DNA from: Nematopogon swammerdamellus | Lineage: Eukaryota; Arthropoda; Insecta; Lepidoptera; Adelidae | Assembly: GCA_946902875.1 (NCBI GenBank) | Contig: OX336340.1 | Coordinates: forward strand, 10,555,566-10,619,565 | DNA: 64,000 nucleotides | Direction of reading: 5' to 3' | In this document: one piece after another, positions 1 to 10,923 of the stretch | Position numbering within the stretch: the stretch's first letter is position 1 | How the letters are laid out: each line of letters begins with the position of its first letter | Made by a program: the position numbers and the translations under genes | The notes under the pieces: model-generated | The model's database searches: none | What the model was told of the DNA's origin: nothing | Seen by the model: only the letters and a program-made list of their open reading frames with translations

Positions 1-2
1 CG

Positions 3-185
3 TACCTGGACCAGATCGGGGATGTGCTCAAAAAGGGTCAAGTGCATAGTACCCGTAACCGACGAGCATGCATGAAGAACATTATGGGAGTGGAAGAGGC
101 GGCAGAAGTGTGTCAGGATCGTGGCACCTTCCGTTGTCTCTGCCTACCCCATCGGGAAACAGGCGTGACGCTATGTATGTATGTA
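3..185 (+). pseudogene. non-LTR retrotransposon C-terminal fragment
   Basis: Translation from base 3 reads YLDQIGDVLKKGQV, then a segment with NRRACMKNIM and VCQDRGTF. This pattern (KGQV-x-ST-x-NRRACM, then V-C-x-DR) is one I associate with the C-terminal end of reverse-transcriptase ORFs in insect non-LTR elements. The segment has no start, no RT core and is cut by the window edge, so it is a 3' remnant. It lies antisense to, and downstream of, the last visible jumu exon, probably in the following intron. The family assignment rests on remembered motif patterns only. Confidence 0.5.
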
Positions 186-321
186 AAAGTGGAATTAAAA
201 GATGTACATCTTCCCTACAAAAGACATTACATATATACATTTTTGTTTCCATCTGCAGCGGTAAAATCCGAAGGTGGATGGATCAAAATGATGTAAATAT
301 AAATAAAATGCAAGAAATTAC

Positions 322-429
322 CTGGATAAACCATTGCTTTCCTGATTGCTTGGGGATCTTTTCGTGACCATTTCTGTACTTCTTCATCCATCTTGACTAC
401 TTTTGATGGGTTCATCGCCCATAAACAAC
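322..429 (-). CDS. jumu: jumu exon (C-terminal wing of forkhead domain)
   Basis: 108 nt, phase 1 in and out. The acceptor is TTTTTAAG|GTTG and the donor CCAG|GTAATT. Joined to the preceding exon it reads [18 protein letters not shown], then [16 protein letters not shown] and VYP, the typical FoxN1/4 extension after the winged helix. The next exon is not visible in 1-321 and must lie outside the window. Confidence 0.85.
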
Positions 430-3400
430 CTTAAAAAGGCAGAGAAAAAATCACTTAAATTTTAAACAATTAAAGCCTGAGTGGTTAACCACCAAGTTTT
501 TTTTTATGGAAACTAACATGGTTGGCTATATCACCTACAACATCTGTGATGTCAGCCCATAACACCGGGTGAAATTAGGTGCCACGTCAGGGCTTCCTTT
601 CATTTCATGTCGGCTACACTGAGCTGGACTGAAAGCACGAACTATTTACATAGCCGTTTCGACCAACGTTTCAATCAGTGCGGTGGTACCAACCCGGGAT
701 AACCCTACCACCTAGTAAGGTAAGAAGGGAAGGGGCCTACAGTTTAATAGTCAGTGCGTATCGATATTATAAGTATTAACGGCTTTCGTACATCAGTTAG
801 TCAGCGTGTATGCGTCCACTGCTGGACATATGCCTCTCCAATTTACCTACAGAATATCATACATTTTAATAAAAAACTTTTAATAACAAGAATAATTAAC
901 ACAGAACACAAACACAGAAAATTTAAAAACACAAATAAAAACTAATAAATTGTTATGAAATATTTACTGTGTTTTTAAAACGGCAACCGATAAATAGTCA
1001 TGCCTATATTTACCTTTTCTTTGGCCACCATTTGTTGAAGGTTTCTCAATTTTCTCAAAACATTTATTTAAACTAAGATTATGCCTAACAGAGTTTTTCC
1101 ATCCATTTGGCGCTGTCTTGAAATACGGAAAATGTTGGCTGAAATAAAAAACATTCATTTAAAAATTCATACAATTATATATAGTACTTAATTAGGGCTT
1201 TTCAGGTAAGGGGGACCTGTACAGATATATCTGTACTGTACTCGCAAGAGTGCAGGGATAGACGTCTGGATTTTGTAGCCGCAAGGCTGGTATTTCTGGA
1301 CGTCTATAAAGAAAACGTAAGAGAGATTATCTGATAGTATATCCATGTATAGATTATATATATATAAGATATGAATACAATAGGAGATGTCTCCAAATTT
1401 CACCAGAGAGTCTAACTGTCTACGGTCATCTCACGTCAAATTTGCGGATCATAACAATAATTCTTTCTAAGAGCAGTCTTGTAATTATTACAAGACTGCT
1501 CTCCACGCCCCTTAATGCTAAAGAAATAAAAATAAGAAGACATTACTATTTTTATATCTCGTGCAACAAAATGATTGGACAACCATTATTTTGCTTACCA
1601 CATAAAATTATATATTTCTGAAACAGGCAAGCTCCCTGTTCTTGAATTCTTCAGTGCCATCGCTATTAAACAGGAATAAGAGTAGGCAGGCTTGGGGAAC
1701 TCTCCCAGATACTCTCGCTTGCTGGCAGCCGTGTATTTGGCTGGCACGGTGTAAGCGCCCGCCACAGACGTCTTTATTATTTGCCTAGTGCTGTTGAGCG
1801 ACAGGCCATTGTCGATGAGGAACGCCTGGCCCTTGCCGCCGTTGGCTAGAATTGTCCTGGACTGCTGCGCGCCTAGTATGTGAATGTTGCCGGATATTAT
1901 AGTCTTGGGACCGATGGGCTGCGCGGGCGTCACCTTGTGGCCGCCGCTGAGGATGGAGCAGTTCTTGTTGCTAATCTTGAGAAGCTCCGACTGCGGCTTT
2001 ATGCGAAGAACGGGCGTCGGTACATGCGCCGTGCTCAGTTTGAGTTTTTTGGTGTCGAAGTCAGGCGAGCGGTCCTTGCCGACTTCCTTTCGCACGTAGA
2101 TGAACATCTGTGTGGCCTCTTCCAGTTCGGAAGATTCGTTCTTGTGCGGCTCCTCCGGATCCTCCTTCACCTTGCTGAGCTTGATGCTGCTCGGCGAGAA
2201 GGTGAGGTGGCTTCGCTCTCGCTTGGGACTTGTTGCGGGACTGTCGTCTGCTTTTTCCGCCTTGGTTGAGTTGAGAGAGGGGTTGGTCGAGTGATCGTTG
2301 ACCACCTTCTTGGTTGTCGCCTCAGAGAAGGAGGACGGCATGACCGAGTTGGGGTTGACCATGACGGCGTTGGCCTCGGAGCCGTAGAGGTCGAGGTTGT
2401 GCACGAAGCTGGACGAGTTTGTAGACATAACCCACGCGGCCGAGTTGTCCGCCTCCATGTCCAACAGCGGCGGCATGTCTGAGAAGTTCAGACCCAGCGC
2501 GTCCTGCACAAGACACCTATTTCAGGACGGTTTATCACAAGAGAGACGCTTATGGCGATAATTAGTCCATAAGGAGATTGATTTAGCTGACGGGGTTTAG
2601 GGGATGATTTTTAGGGACCCATACCAAAATGGCACAAAGGAACCCTTATGGTCGTCTCAGACGAAAGTTTTTGGTCTGTGGTGAGAAGGAGCACAGTGAC
2701 GTACTCACTCTTTGCTCCATTGTCTGTTTAACTTCTAAAACGGAAATCGTAGAACATTTTAATTCGGAATACAGACATGGCTTTTTCTTCCTCAAATAGT
2801 TCACGCCTCCCTGGCAGAATATCATATTCTCAAAACATAATATTCGCAAAATATCATAATCACATAATCGGAAAACACAACATTCTTATTATATAACATT
2901 CAACATAATGTACAGTCATCTACGTGTAGATACGTTTTGTAGCATAGTGGGGGTTTCTCAAAATGAAATTTTGTAGTTTTACTATTATTTTATGTTTTCA
3001 GTAAAAACTTAATAACAAATGAAAGTCGGAAAATCAAGTGAACATCGGAAAACTAGTGAATGTCGCAAAAATAAGTGAACTTCGGATGTTTACTAGTTTT
3101 TCCGTTTTTCTTTTGTTTTTCCGATTTTTACTTGTTTTCTCGACCGATCAGCCTGCTTCCCGTCATGTCCCAAGCTATTTAAGACTATTTTCCTAAGTCG
3201 TCTAAAGCCAATTATGACTGAAGAAAACATCATACCTGACCTGACCACCAATTTGGGTTCCGATCCCAACATTCGACAATCGAGCAGGTACACCGTGTTG
3301 TTCGACATTGGAGAAAAAGGATGAAGGGCGAAACTCTACCCCACAAAACTGTCGTCAAATACTTGGGTTGCCATCTAGACAAGAGGACTTTACTGGAAGA

Positions 3401-4510
3401 CACATTCTGGCAAAAAGGGATCACCTGAAGATTAAATTTAATAACATGTACTGGCTGGTGGCTTGGTGGACGATCCCGACTTTCACTGCCAAATAAACAC
3501 CTCATATAATTACAACCTGATACTCAAGACAGTTTGGAAAATCATAGAACTGTGGGGGTCAGCTAGCACATCCAACACGGAAATCCTCCAACGCGTCCAG
3601 AACCGAGTGTCGCAATGTATTAGTAAAGCCCCGTGGTTCTCCCAGAATGGGGAGATCCAGTTGTACTTGGTGGAAGTGCCAACTGGAAAGGAGGAAATCT
3701 AGAAACGGTCAATAAAATACAAGATCCGTCTCAAAGAGCACGTAAATACTCTGGCGGTGGGCTTATTGGATAGAACAAATGTTGAGTAGCGACTAAAGCC
3801 TCAAAATTTACCAGCGGAGCAGCTAAAATCTAACAATTTAAAAGTTGAAGCTGTAGTTGGACAGCAGCCTCCACAAAGAATAATACATACAACGAATCTG
3901 ATCATCGTGATCTGATAAAGGCTATGAAGCTGCTGACAGATGGAGCACGGAGAGAAAAAATAATAGTTCGAGAGTAAACATAATATTGTGTCAGAACCAA
4001 TTATTGAATACAATAAAGTGATAGATAATTGAAAAAAAAAATTTTTTTTTTCATTAGGCATGTGCCATTTTGTTGAAAAGGGCTTAAGAAAAGGCTTACT
4101 TTGAGTACCCGTACGACCAAAGAGAAGCGCTAACGTGGCACCTAGTTCACTAAGGGTGCCTGTTGATGACAACACGGATGTTATAGGTGATGTACCCAAC
4201 CCTGTCAGTTTCCATAAAAACATCTAAATTATGCCCATTGCGCCAATTACTGAATGGCGGCCATTTAAATTTTCTAATGTTGACTTACGACGATATAATA
4301 TAATTCCTTACACCACCATAAGCTGCACAATGAAAGTACCAGATAGAAGCTAAAACGGTGGCAGTAAACGGAATCCGACCCCAAATATGTATAACTTACG
4401 GAGAAGTCTGTTCCGCTGGCGAGGTCCGTGGCCATCTCCGACTTGATGTCCATATCCAGCATGTCCTGCAGCGAGTCCGTTATGTAGAGGTCCATGTTGT
4501 CCGTGCACGC
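322..4510 (-). CDS. jumu: forkhead transcription factor, FoxN1/4 class (jumeau), partial, 4 exons
   Basis: DNA-binding transcription factor of the nucleus. Exons join(4400-4510, 1599-2503, 1014-1138, 322-429), read on the minus strand, splice in frame with junction phases 0, 2 and 1 and leave at phase 1. The forkhead domain begins [17 protein letters not shown] in the large exon, continues HFPYFKTAP and [20 protein letters not shown] in the third, and ends with [16 protein letters not shown] in the fourth. The [16 protein letters not shown] and KG-CLWAMNP signature is that of FOXN1/FOXN4/jumu and not FOXN2/3 (CHES-1-like). The N-terminal part is acidic and Ser/Asn-rich, with no recognised domain, as in the family. 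In Drosophila, jumu acts in cell division, heart and neural lineages and chromatin. The initiator exon and the 3' end are missing; the upstream exons probably lie tens of kb to the right, and the C-terminus lies before position 1. Confidence 0.9.
497..745 (-). mobile_element. SINE copy, tRNA/5S superfamily, head-truncated
   Basis: Read on the minus strand it runs from AAACTGTAGGCCCC, through the conserved CTTACTAGGTGGTAGGG and GTACCACCGCACTGA blocks, to a TTTCCATAAAAA poly(A) end. The tRNA/5S-like head is missing. It lies in a jumu intron. The same core recurs about twenty times in the window. Confidence 0.8.
1014..1138 (-). CDS. jumu: jumu exon (forkhead helix 3 and wing)
   Basis: 125 nt, phase 2 in and phase 1 out. 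The acceptor TTTATTTCAG and the donor AAAAG|GTAAAT are both strong. It encodes [17 protein letters not shown] and [15 protein letters not shown], the DNA-recognition helix of the forkhead domain, which is almost invariant in the family, followed by PSTNGGQRK. Read-through past the donor would give a short artefactual C-terminus, so splicing is assumed. Confidence 0.9.
1195..1320. repeat. dispersed repeat, inverted copy near 50.8 kb
   Basis: The block with ACTCGCAAGAGTGCAGGG, then GACGTCT and a CCAGAAATACCAG-like stretch reappears in reverse complement at about 50795-50870. Short imperfect dyads are visible inside. It lies in the jumu intron between the third and second exons. No coding potential is seen. 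Confidence 0.5.
1470..1502. repeat. perfect 16-bp inverted repeat
   Basis: AGAGCAGTCTTGTAAT is followed after one base by its exact reverse complement. The function is unknown. It sits in a jumu intron about 100 bp downstream of the large exon's donor. Confidence 0.8.
1599..2503 (-). CDS. jumu: jumu large exon (N-terminal region and start of forkhead domain)
   Basis: 905 nt, entering at phase 0 and leaving at phase 2. The acceptor is GTCTTGTGCAG|GAC, so the GTG just upstream is intronic and not a start. The donor is ATGTG|GTAAGC. It encodes [17 protein letters not shown], a long low-complexity stretch with SP motifs (TSPKRER), and then [12 protein letters not shown], the first helix of the forkhead domain. 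It ends in the codon completed to Cys by the next exon. Confidence 0.88.
2504..3234. other. jumu intron, no gene seen
   Basis: AT-rich intron sequence. From about 3001 to 3125 a short motif of the type TCGGAAAA-TNAGTGAA is repeated imperfectly on both strands, giving a degenerate low-complexity cluster. Nothing else is recognisable. Confidence 0.5.
3235..3800 (+). pseudogene. Jockey-like reverse transcriptase, C-terminal remnant
   Basis: Pieced across frames, the plus strand reads [17 protein letters not shown], then [10 protein letters not shown], then [32 protein letters not shown] and finally [14 protein letters not shown]. This is the order found in the thumb and C-terminal region of Jockey-type non-LTR ORF2 proteins. 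In-frame stops (for example after TAK at 3496) and frame changes show that it is dead. It lies antisense inside the jumu intron. The RT catalytic core is absent, so the copy is 5'-truncated. Confidence 0.7.
4400..4510 (-). CDS. jumu: jumu exon (most 5' one identified)
   Basis: A 111-nt exon of 37 codons in phase 0. The acceptor TTGTTGCAG precedes GCG TGC ACG, and the donor is TCC|GTAAGT. The product begins [18 protein letters not shown] and ends DLASGTDFS, an acidic N-terminal segment rich in D, M and L that could act as an activation region (inference). An in-frame ATG lies six codons in, but the good acceptor argues for an internal exon. Its first ~60 nt plus the acceptor are tandemly repeated immediately upstream. 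Confidence 0.8.
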
Positions 4511-4756
4511 CTGCAACAATACATCGCAACCTCAACATACAACATATCCAGCATATCGTGCAGCGAGTACATTAAGTAGGGGTCCATGTTGTTCGTGCAC
4601 GCCTGCAACAATACATCGCAACCTCAACATACAACATATCCAGCATATCGTGCAGCGACTACATTAAGTAGGGGTCCATGTTGTTCGTGCACGCCTGCAA
4701 CAATAAAAGCAACCTCAACATACAACATATCCAGCATGTCCTGCAGCAAGTCTAGA
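4440..4756 (-). repeat. 92-bp tandem repeat spanning a jumu exon acceptor
   Basis: The acceptor/exon-start motif CGTGCACGCCTGCAAC (plus strand) occurs at 4502, 4594 and 4686, exactly 92 bp apart, and a partial fourth exon-like piece ends near 4752. Each unit holds ~30 bp of intron, the splice acceptor and ~60 bp of exon. The two extra copies share substitutions (ACTNNMDPYLMYSLHDML in place of [18 protein letters not shown]) but keep the acceptor and an open frame. 92 is not a multiple of 3. Confidence 0.85.
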
Positions 4757-4802
4757 CTCGGCCTATTCGCCGTCGAAATCGTCATTTATGCATGGATGCA
4801 TG

Positions 4803-4984
4803 GTCAGCCTCGGTAACCGATTTGGATGGGTGATCGCTCGACCGTTGGAGGCTGACCGTGGTTCGGATTCCACGTAAAACTGTAGGCCCCTTCCCTTCTT
4901 ACCTTACTAGGTGGTAGGGTTTATCCCACCCGGGTTGATACCACCGCACTGAATGAAACGTCGGTCGAAACGGCTATGTAAATT
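4803..4984 (+). mobile_element. SINE copy, tRNA/5S superfamily, internally deleted and 3'-truncated
   Basis: Starts GTCAGCCTCGGTAAC, jumps into the 5S-like GGATGGGTGATCGCT, keeps the box-B-like GGTTCGGATTCC and the core through GGCTATGTAAAT, and then stops without a poly(A) tail. Confidence 0.75.
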
Positions 4985-7064
4985 TCTGTGTCGTTTCACC
5001 TGGACGACGACGGTTAGTTCATAATTTTTTTTAGTTTTGTACAATTTTAACAGGTATGTACGATAGCAAGCGCCTTGGAAAGTGCTCGCTCCGTGTTCCC
5101 GCCAAAAGGGAGAATCCTCTGTGAGGCGGGGGGCCGCGCGGTACACCAGGGGCGAGCGCGAGGCGTGAGGCTGGCAAGGGGAGGTAGACGCGAGGGGCGC
5201 ATGGGAGGGAGGGGACCCATAAAATAACAACGTAGAAGGTAGACGAAACCAGTTTGGAGTTCCCGACGCGCTACAGCTACGAGTTACGACTGACTACATT
5301 GCGGTGCGAAGCAGTATTCCACTCTCTGGGCCTGCTTCCCTCGCGCTTTTCAGAGGCACACATGTGGTCGGACGAAAAAATGCGATATCCTGTCATAATA
5401 TGTTTATACTATACCCACCGCTACTACTACCTACATTGTTTATTTTTTATACATACTTACTTTACCACATGATTAGGTATCTAATTCGAGGGTAATTGGT
5501 TGGTGTGAGTGGCGTAAGAGTACATAATAATCGCGTATCAATGTATACAAGGCGTAGCAAGTAAGGTGCACAACCACAGATAAATTATTTCCAGCGCGTG
5601 GGGCGTTCTCCCTGTTCTAACTTTTGTGGTAGGTACTAGGTACCTATGTGCATCGAATAACTGTGATCGCGCGCTGAATAAATGATAATTTTATAAACTT
5701 TTTCTGTGGAATTTTCTAAGCGCTATAGTTTTCCTGTAGGTAATCCTATCCATTAGTAAAAATGTATCCATAGTTACTGTTGATATTTTTTTTTTTCAGA
5801 ACGTTGTTGTATACCTACTCTTAGAAATGTTTACATATATTTCGTGAATCTACAAGCCGACCCGGTTCCCTAGTTCCGGTGTCACTTGCCACATAAAAAA
5901 AAACAAGTATTAACATGGTATTAACTATGATTTTTTCATTGTCACATTCCCTTAAGAATTTATGACTCTGTGACAGATGTACGAGTCACACACATAACAT
6001 TAACATGCATTACGTCCCGTTTTCACCTCTTTGAGGTACCTACGGAGTCTAGATAAACCCTAGTCTTAAAGACAATTGATCCGAGAAACACGACGATCCA
6101 AGGCGGACTGGATCACGTAGTGGGTGAGAGTGAGTGAATAAATACAAAGTAGGCGCGACGGCTTTCGGCGGGCGTTTTTATCAACAAGGCACGAGCCTCG
6201 GGTTACCTGTTGCATGTTGAGGTAGCTCAAGAACTCTTGGCTAGTTTCGCTTTCTTTATTCAATAAAATGAGAGGAAGGACCTCTACCTAACTTACATCT
6301 GCTTTGGTAAACTGTCATCCAAATAATCCTGATGAAACAAAACGAATCGCCTAGTTAAGTAAATGAAAGATATTTTTCATCGTACCAACAAACCTTGCAA
6401 CAAACGATAACACCCATTCTTAGCCAATCTGAAAATAACTAAACATTCTATATAGAACGGACTAGAAGTGGATTATTTTAATTGATAGCCATAAAATTAT
6501 GTGCGGAAGGTTTTCAGTCATCCCATTCGTCAAAGAAAATATTTCGAGTTCCTTGGCGATCATTAAAATGTCTCGTTCTCGGAAATACAAAAAATACAAA
6601 TTCAAAAAACATACATGTAAGTATTACCGGTCGAATTGGGTTGGGAACCTCTTCTTTTTTTTAATCTGTTTATAGTAAGAGAGGAATTTTGTCGTATACT
6701 TATTGGAATACCTACGTATCTAAACGAAGTATTTCTGTATTAAAGGGTATGTTTCAATGTGATTGTTAAAAACAAATTAAGTGTAGATTTCTATGTCATA
6801 TCCCGGAGTGTAATCCGCATAGTGCAATAAGTAATAATAATTATTGTATTGAATTTTTTTTTTATTTGATTCTATTTGTATTAATTTTGTATATTTCTTT
6901 TGTGTACTTGTATAGAATTAATATGAATGTTTCTGTAGAAAAACGTGAAAATAAAAACATATTATTGTATTATTATTTTCAAAAGAAACTGTTCTATATA
7001 GTTCAAGACACTTTTAATAGAGCTCTCGTTCGTCATACAAACCCATAAATATTACGGAGTCTTA
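4985..7064. other. gene-free stretch
   Basis: No convincing exon is seen on either strand. A GC-rich patch occupies roughly 5060-5230. The rest is AT-rich with short poly(A)/poly(T) runs. This is probably intron of the minus-strand jumu transcript if its promoter lies further right (inference). Confidence 0.5.
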
Positions 7065-7223
7065 AGCCGCGTCTCCTGCGCATGTTTTTTCGAAACAATA
7101 CACAAAAAAAATTAAACAAAAACATTATTTATCTATGGTTTTCATACAAATGTGGATGGCCACGCCCCAATGTTTCTGTGTAATTTTTCGAAAGAAAAAA
7201 AAACATTCGCAGGAGACCCGGCT
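7065..7223. mobile_element. MITE, PIF/Harbinger-like (TTA target duplication)
   Basis: Terminal inverted repeats AGCCGCGTCTCCTGCG and its near reverse complement CGCAGGAGACCCGGCT enclose a 159-bp element. It is flanked by TTA at 7062-7064 and 7224-7226, the three-base TWA duplication typical of PIF/Harbinger. There is no coding content. Confidence 0.6.
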
Positions 7224-7469
7224 TTAGCTACGCGAACGAAAACACGAAGAAACGGAGCGGGAGGAAACGTCCAACAAGTAAGTATTTCGTATTATCGCAA
7301 TAGGTGGAGTAGGGTACTATCTAACTACATAAAGCGCGTTTTCAAGCAAGATAATATTATAATGGTATAAGTCAGATGTTAAAACTGGTCGCATGAGCTG
7401 ATTGAAGTGGGTGTTACTAGTTACAAGACCTCGCAAACTAGGTGCAGTCGGCTCTGTGGTGGAGATATA

Positions 7470-7870
7470 CAGCGTGCCCCAAAACTCAACGTCAAGCGGG
7501 AACCAGGGAGTAGGCCAGTTTATGACTAGCCAGGGAAAAATAAGAAAAAAAATCTGTCATTCTTTTTTTTTTTTTAATTTCACTGAATATTTTTTTGGTA
7601 AAACTACAGGCATTCTGGTTTTATTTGGGATACTGATCAATAGCAGAGTTATTCAGGCTACCAATAACATTTTTTTAACAATTCTATTTGCAAATTTGTA
7701 GTCGTACGTAGTACCTAAAAATGTTGTACGAGAAATTTTCAACGTTTTTCAAAAAATGCTCAGATCATATAAAACAAATTACTCCGATTTTTTTTCTTAT
7801 TTTTCCCTGGGTAGTCATAAACTCGCCTACTCCCTGGTTCCCGCTTGACGTTGAGTTTTGGGACACGTTG
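7470..7870. mobile_element. MITE with ~90-bp inverted repeats, TA target
   Basis: The left end CAGCGTGCCCCAAAACTC and the right end (reverse complement) CAACGTGTCCCAAAACTC begin inverted repeats that also share GGGAACCAGGGAGTAGGC and the adjoining GGGAAAAATAAG. The element is about 401 bp with TA on both sides, as in Tc1/mariner-type elements. Its interior is AT-rich and non-coding. Confidence 0.65.
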
Positions 7871-7892
7871 TATATATGGTCTTTCAATAGTA

Positions 7893-8098
7893 GGTAACGA
7901 TACGCTAAGGGGTGTATGTGTATCAGATACTGATTACGTTCCCATACCATTTTTTTACGATATAAAAATCATCCTTACGTGCACTTCACGTATTAAATTT
8001 GAGCAGTGAGTAGGTTTTTTAAATCGTAAAAAAAATTGGTATGGGAACGTGATCAGTATCTGACACACATACACCCCTTAGCTTAGCGCATCGTTACC
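7893..8098. repeat. foldback element
   Basis: GGTAACGATACGCTAAGG through a stretch ending TTTTTTTACGA is repeated in inverted orientation, ending at CGTTACC, with a central loop of ~60 bp. The arms contain TGTATCAGATACTGAT-like dyads. It belongs to the same family as the ACGCTAAGGGG repeats at ~8145 and ~28170. Confidence 0.7.
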
Positions 8099-8107
8099 TG
8101 CTAATGA

Positions 8108-9343
8108 AATACCTTATATAGGTCTTTCAAAATTAGTTCATAGTACGCTAAGGGGGGGTTCTGTATCATATAGGGAGTAAAACCTATATAAAATTATTTG
8201 GACCTTGGGCTTTTTTTTATGTAAAATATTGTTACATAAAAAAGTCATAGTAAAGGTTCAACAGATATTATCTATTGAACCTTTACTACAACACTAGTTT
8301 GCTAAACGCGCACCTAACACCCAATAGACGCTTCAGTCTGCAAGCACGCACGCGTGGAAAGGTTATATACTTTACTGGTATGAGTTAGGTGTGTTTCTCC
8401 AGTGTGCACTCCACAGGCCGACTGTAGGTAGTTACCTCTATCTAATTTAAAGTGCAACAGCGCAATGTGCAATGCATGCAACTACGACTTTCCCTCAGCA
8501 GCGTGGGAGTAGCGCTACGTACGCTGGCTGCCACATCCACTCGAGTGCCTAGATAGGCAGACGAAAGACGGATGCCCCCACCGCACCAGTCACCGCTTGG
8601 ACACTGATATCAGATACCTACGCTACGTAGGCACGCCTGAAATGACCTACGCTGAATATCGTTTACTGTTGTAAGCAGGGGCAAACGATACATCATTTAT
8701 TGCTTAGTATTTATAATTATTACGAAATATGTACAAAAGACAGTGATAATAATATGTATAATATACATATCACTGTCTTACATATAATTTTGTACGTTTA
8801 CCGTACAAAATGCTTTCGACCAAATAATCTCCCAGGCAAACGTGGGAGGATCATGTTTTTGAGTATAAAGTATAACCCTTTTTTATATATATTTTAGGGC
8901 TTTTAACAATGAGTTCTTAAATCAGGCTCAGAGTACTCATCTTCCCTATCAGTTAGGGCCAAGAAGAGTACCTAAGGGATAGAGAACGCTCAACGAAATC
9001 CAACACAATTACTAAATCACTCTCACATGGGCTCGCCAACAGTTTATGTTTCTTTTTTATGTACACTAAAAACAAATAGAGTCTGTTCACCCTAAGTGAC
9101 GTCTTCGTCGTCCCTTCGTAACTCCTCGTTCTGACCGCTGACCACACTGTCATCAGGAAATGATACATGCCATCCTCCCTGTTACACCCATCACAATTTG
9201 GAGAATCTCTCTTTTTTATAAGAGTTTTTAAATTTATTAAATGGAATGTTGCCAGAACGAAGTCTTACAGCTAGCACTTTAGACCTTTTTAAATTGCACG
9301 CCTGGAACTTTTTCTTCAATGGAACTTATCAACTAGTACCTAC
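8108..9343. other. gene-free stretch with repeat fragments
   Basis: 8112-8235 matches repeats elsewhere: GGTCTTTCAAAATTAGTT as at 28148, and TTGGACCTTGGGC in inverted form near 31800. Two small hairpins are visible, GTAAAGGTTCAA/TTGAACCTTTAC at about 8252-8289 and one at about 8739-8777. No exon is seen. Confidence 0.5.
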
Positions 9344-9763
9344 AAAAAACCGGCCAAGTGCGAGTCGAACTCGTGCACCGAGGCTTCCGTATCGCCATGT
9401 CATGGTTAGCGCCACTCACGCCATCGTGTTATAAAATGTTTCGTATTAATTAAAATGCATGATAAGTTAAAATGCTTCATACTTTATCTATTCGGTATAT
9501 GGCGCGCGCGCATACACTTTTTGGTTTCTTTCTTCTATGGGAACCCCATGATTTTTTTTCTTTTTCTTATTTTTATTGTTTGTTGTTATATTATGTATAT
9601 ATATACACATAATAACACATATTCTGTGAAAATTTCAACAGGCTACCTATTACGGTTCAAGAGATACAGCCCTCGGACGGACAGACGGACGGACGGACAG
9701 ACAGACAGACGGCGTAGGCTTAGTAATAGGGTCATGTACGACGGATACGGAACCCTAAAAAAA
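9344..9763 (-). repeat. dispersed repeat with GATACGGAACCCT ends and GACA/GACG microsatellite
   Basis: Begins AACCGGCCAAGTGCGAGTCG, carries a (GACG/GACA)n tract at ~9674-9710 and ends GATACGGAACCCTAAA. The complete inverse copy is at 25083-25482 and partial copies are at 13262, 20214, 35944 and 56654. The inverted AGGGTTCCGTATC/GATACGGAACCCT motifs near the ends suggest a non-autonomous transposon. No ORF of its own. Confidence 0.65.
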
Positions 9764-9939
9764 CCAAGTGACTTGGCTGTTCGGTTTAACTTTACGTTGC
9801 ATCATATCTATGTTTTCTTTGCATAAATTGTCCGGATCTGTCACTTTCCAACATTAACGAAGTCGCAAAAATAAAATGTTTATCAAAATATGATGTATGA
9901 TGCGTAAAAAAACTATCGATTCTAGACAAATTTGAATAT

Positions 9940-10015
9940 TACTAGCCGAATATTCGGTCGAGAGTCAAGCCAATTATTCGGTATTCGGCGGATGGCCGAA
10001 TATACTGTTCACTAA
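9940..10015. repeat. TATTCGG/CCGAATA palindromic repeat
   Basis: A cluster of GCCGAATATTCGG, ATTCGGTATTCGGCG and GGCCGAATA words. The same family occurs at 32765-32890. The dense dyads suggest a decayed foldback MITE. Confidence 0.5.
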
Positions 10016-10923
10016 CCTACCTGTACCATGTAACCGCACAGAGAACGAAGAAACCATTTTGTTGGCTTATTTTGAAGTACATTGTTACATTATACATTCT
10101 CCAGAGTAGCAACTGTTTATTATATGTACTTAAATAATTTTGGTAAACAATAATAGGGAATAACTAACTGTGTGCAAGCAAGAACATCCATTTTATTGTT
10201 TTCCACTATGATAACATTCTGTAGATCTTGGTCAAAGTTCACAGGCTATTTCGAACAATTATATCCGCCTATTTTCATAATTTTATGAAGGGTTTCAACA
10301 TGTAGCTCGCCTTGTATTTTGCGGAGACGCGACGTGTTGTATTTTGATAGGCACCACGTGAAAATCGAACGGACTTCGTACGAGTTCGTCGTTTCGCGCG
10401 AAAGAGACAACTCTCGCATGGGGTGGCAGAAAGAGACGGACGATGCGATCGAAAGAGGGTGGATCGACCCCTAATGTTGGTTCCCGCCATCCCCTGTCGC
10501 TGCTACGAGAGCCAGGTACCTACCCGGTCGCCGTCGTATCGGCTTTGTACACTAATAATAAAATATAACATACACACAAATCACAAACACACTCGTCGTC
10601 CCGCGGTACGCGCACGGCACACTCATGCGTGTTGTGTTGAAACTTGAAACAGATATGTAGGTACTTACTACAAGATATTTCCCGCGCTTTATTCATTCAT
10701 GCAACGGGGGATACACACACATGTATTTATTATTTAAAATGAAAGATAAGACGAGGCGTTGGATGTGATTGAATGAGACCATGAATGTGTAGGTCGGTAA
10801 ATAGAAGAAAACCTAAACAATAAGCAGATAATAATTATGCTACTCCTACACAACACTAGACAAATCACTATAATGCTTCGATGCATGAATCGGATGCATC
10901 GTACGTACAGTCAGTTTATAATC
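10016..10923. other. gene-free stretch
   Basis: A somewhat GC-richer patch at 10300-10640 (CpG words, short ORFs on both strands) shows no recognisable protein and no consistent splice sites. Confidence 0.4.

Noticed and set aside
1880..2269. Plus-strand 129-codon ORF
   Set aside because: It is antisense to the large jumu exon, whose reading is supported by the forkhead domain.
4544..4816. Plus-strand ORF of 76 codons over the 92-bp repeats
   Set aside because: It is the antisense shadow of the repeated jumu exon segments.
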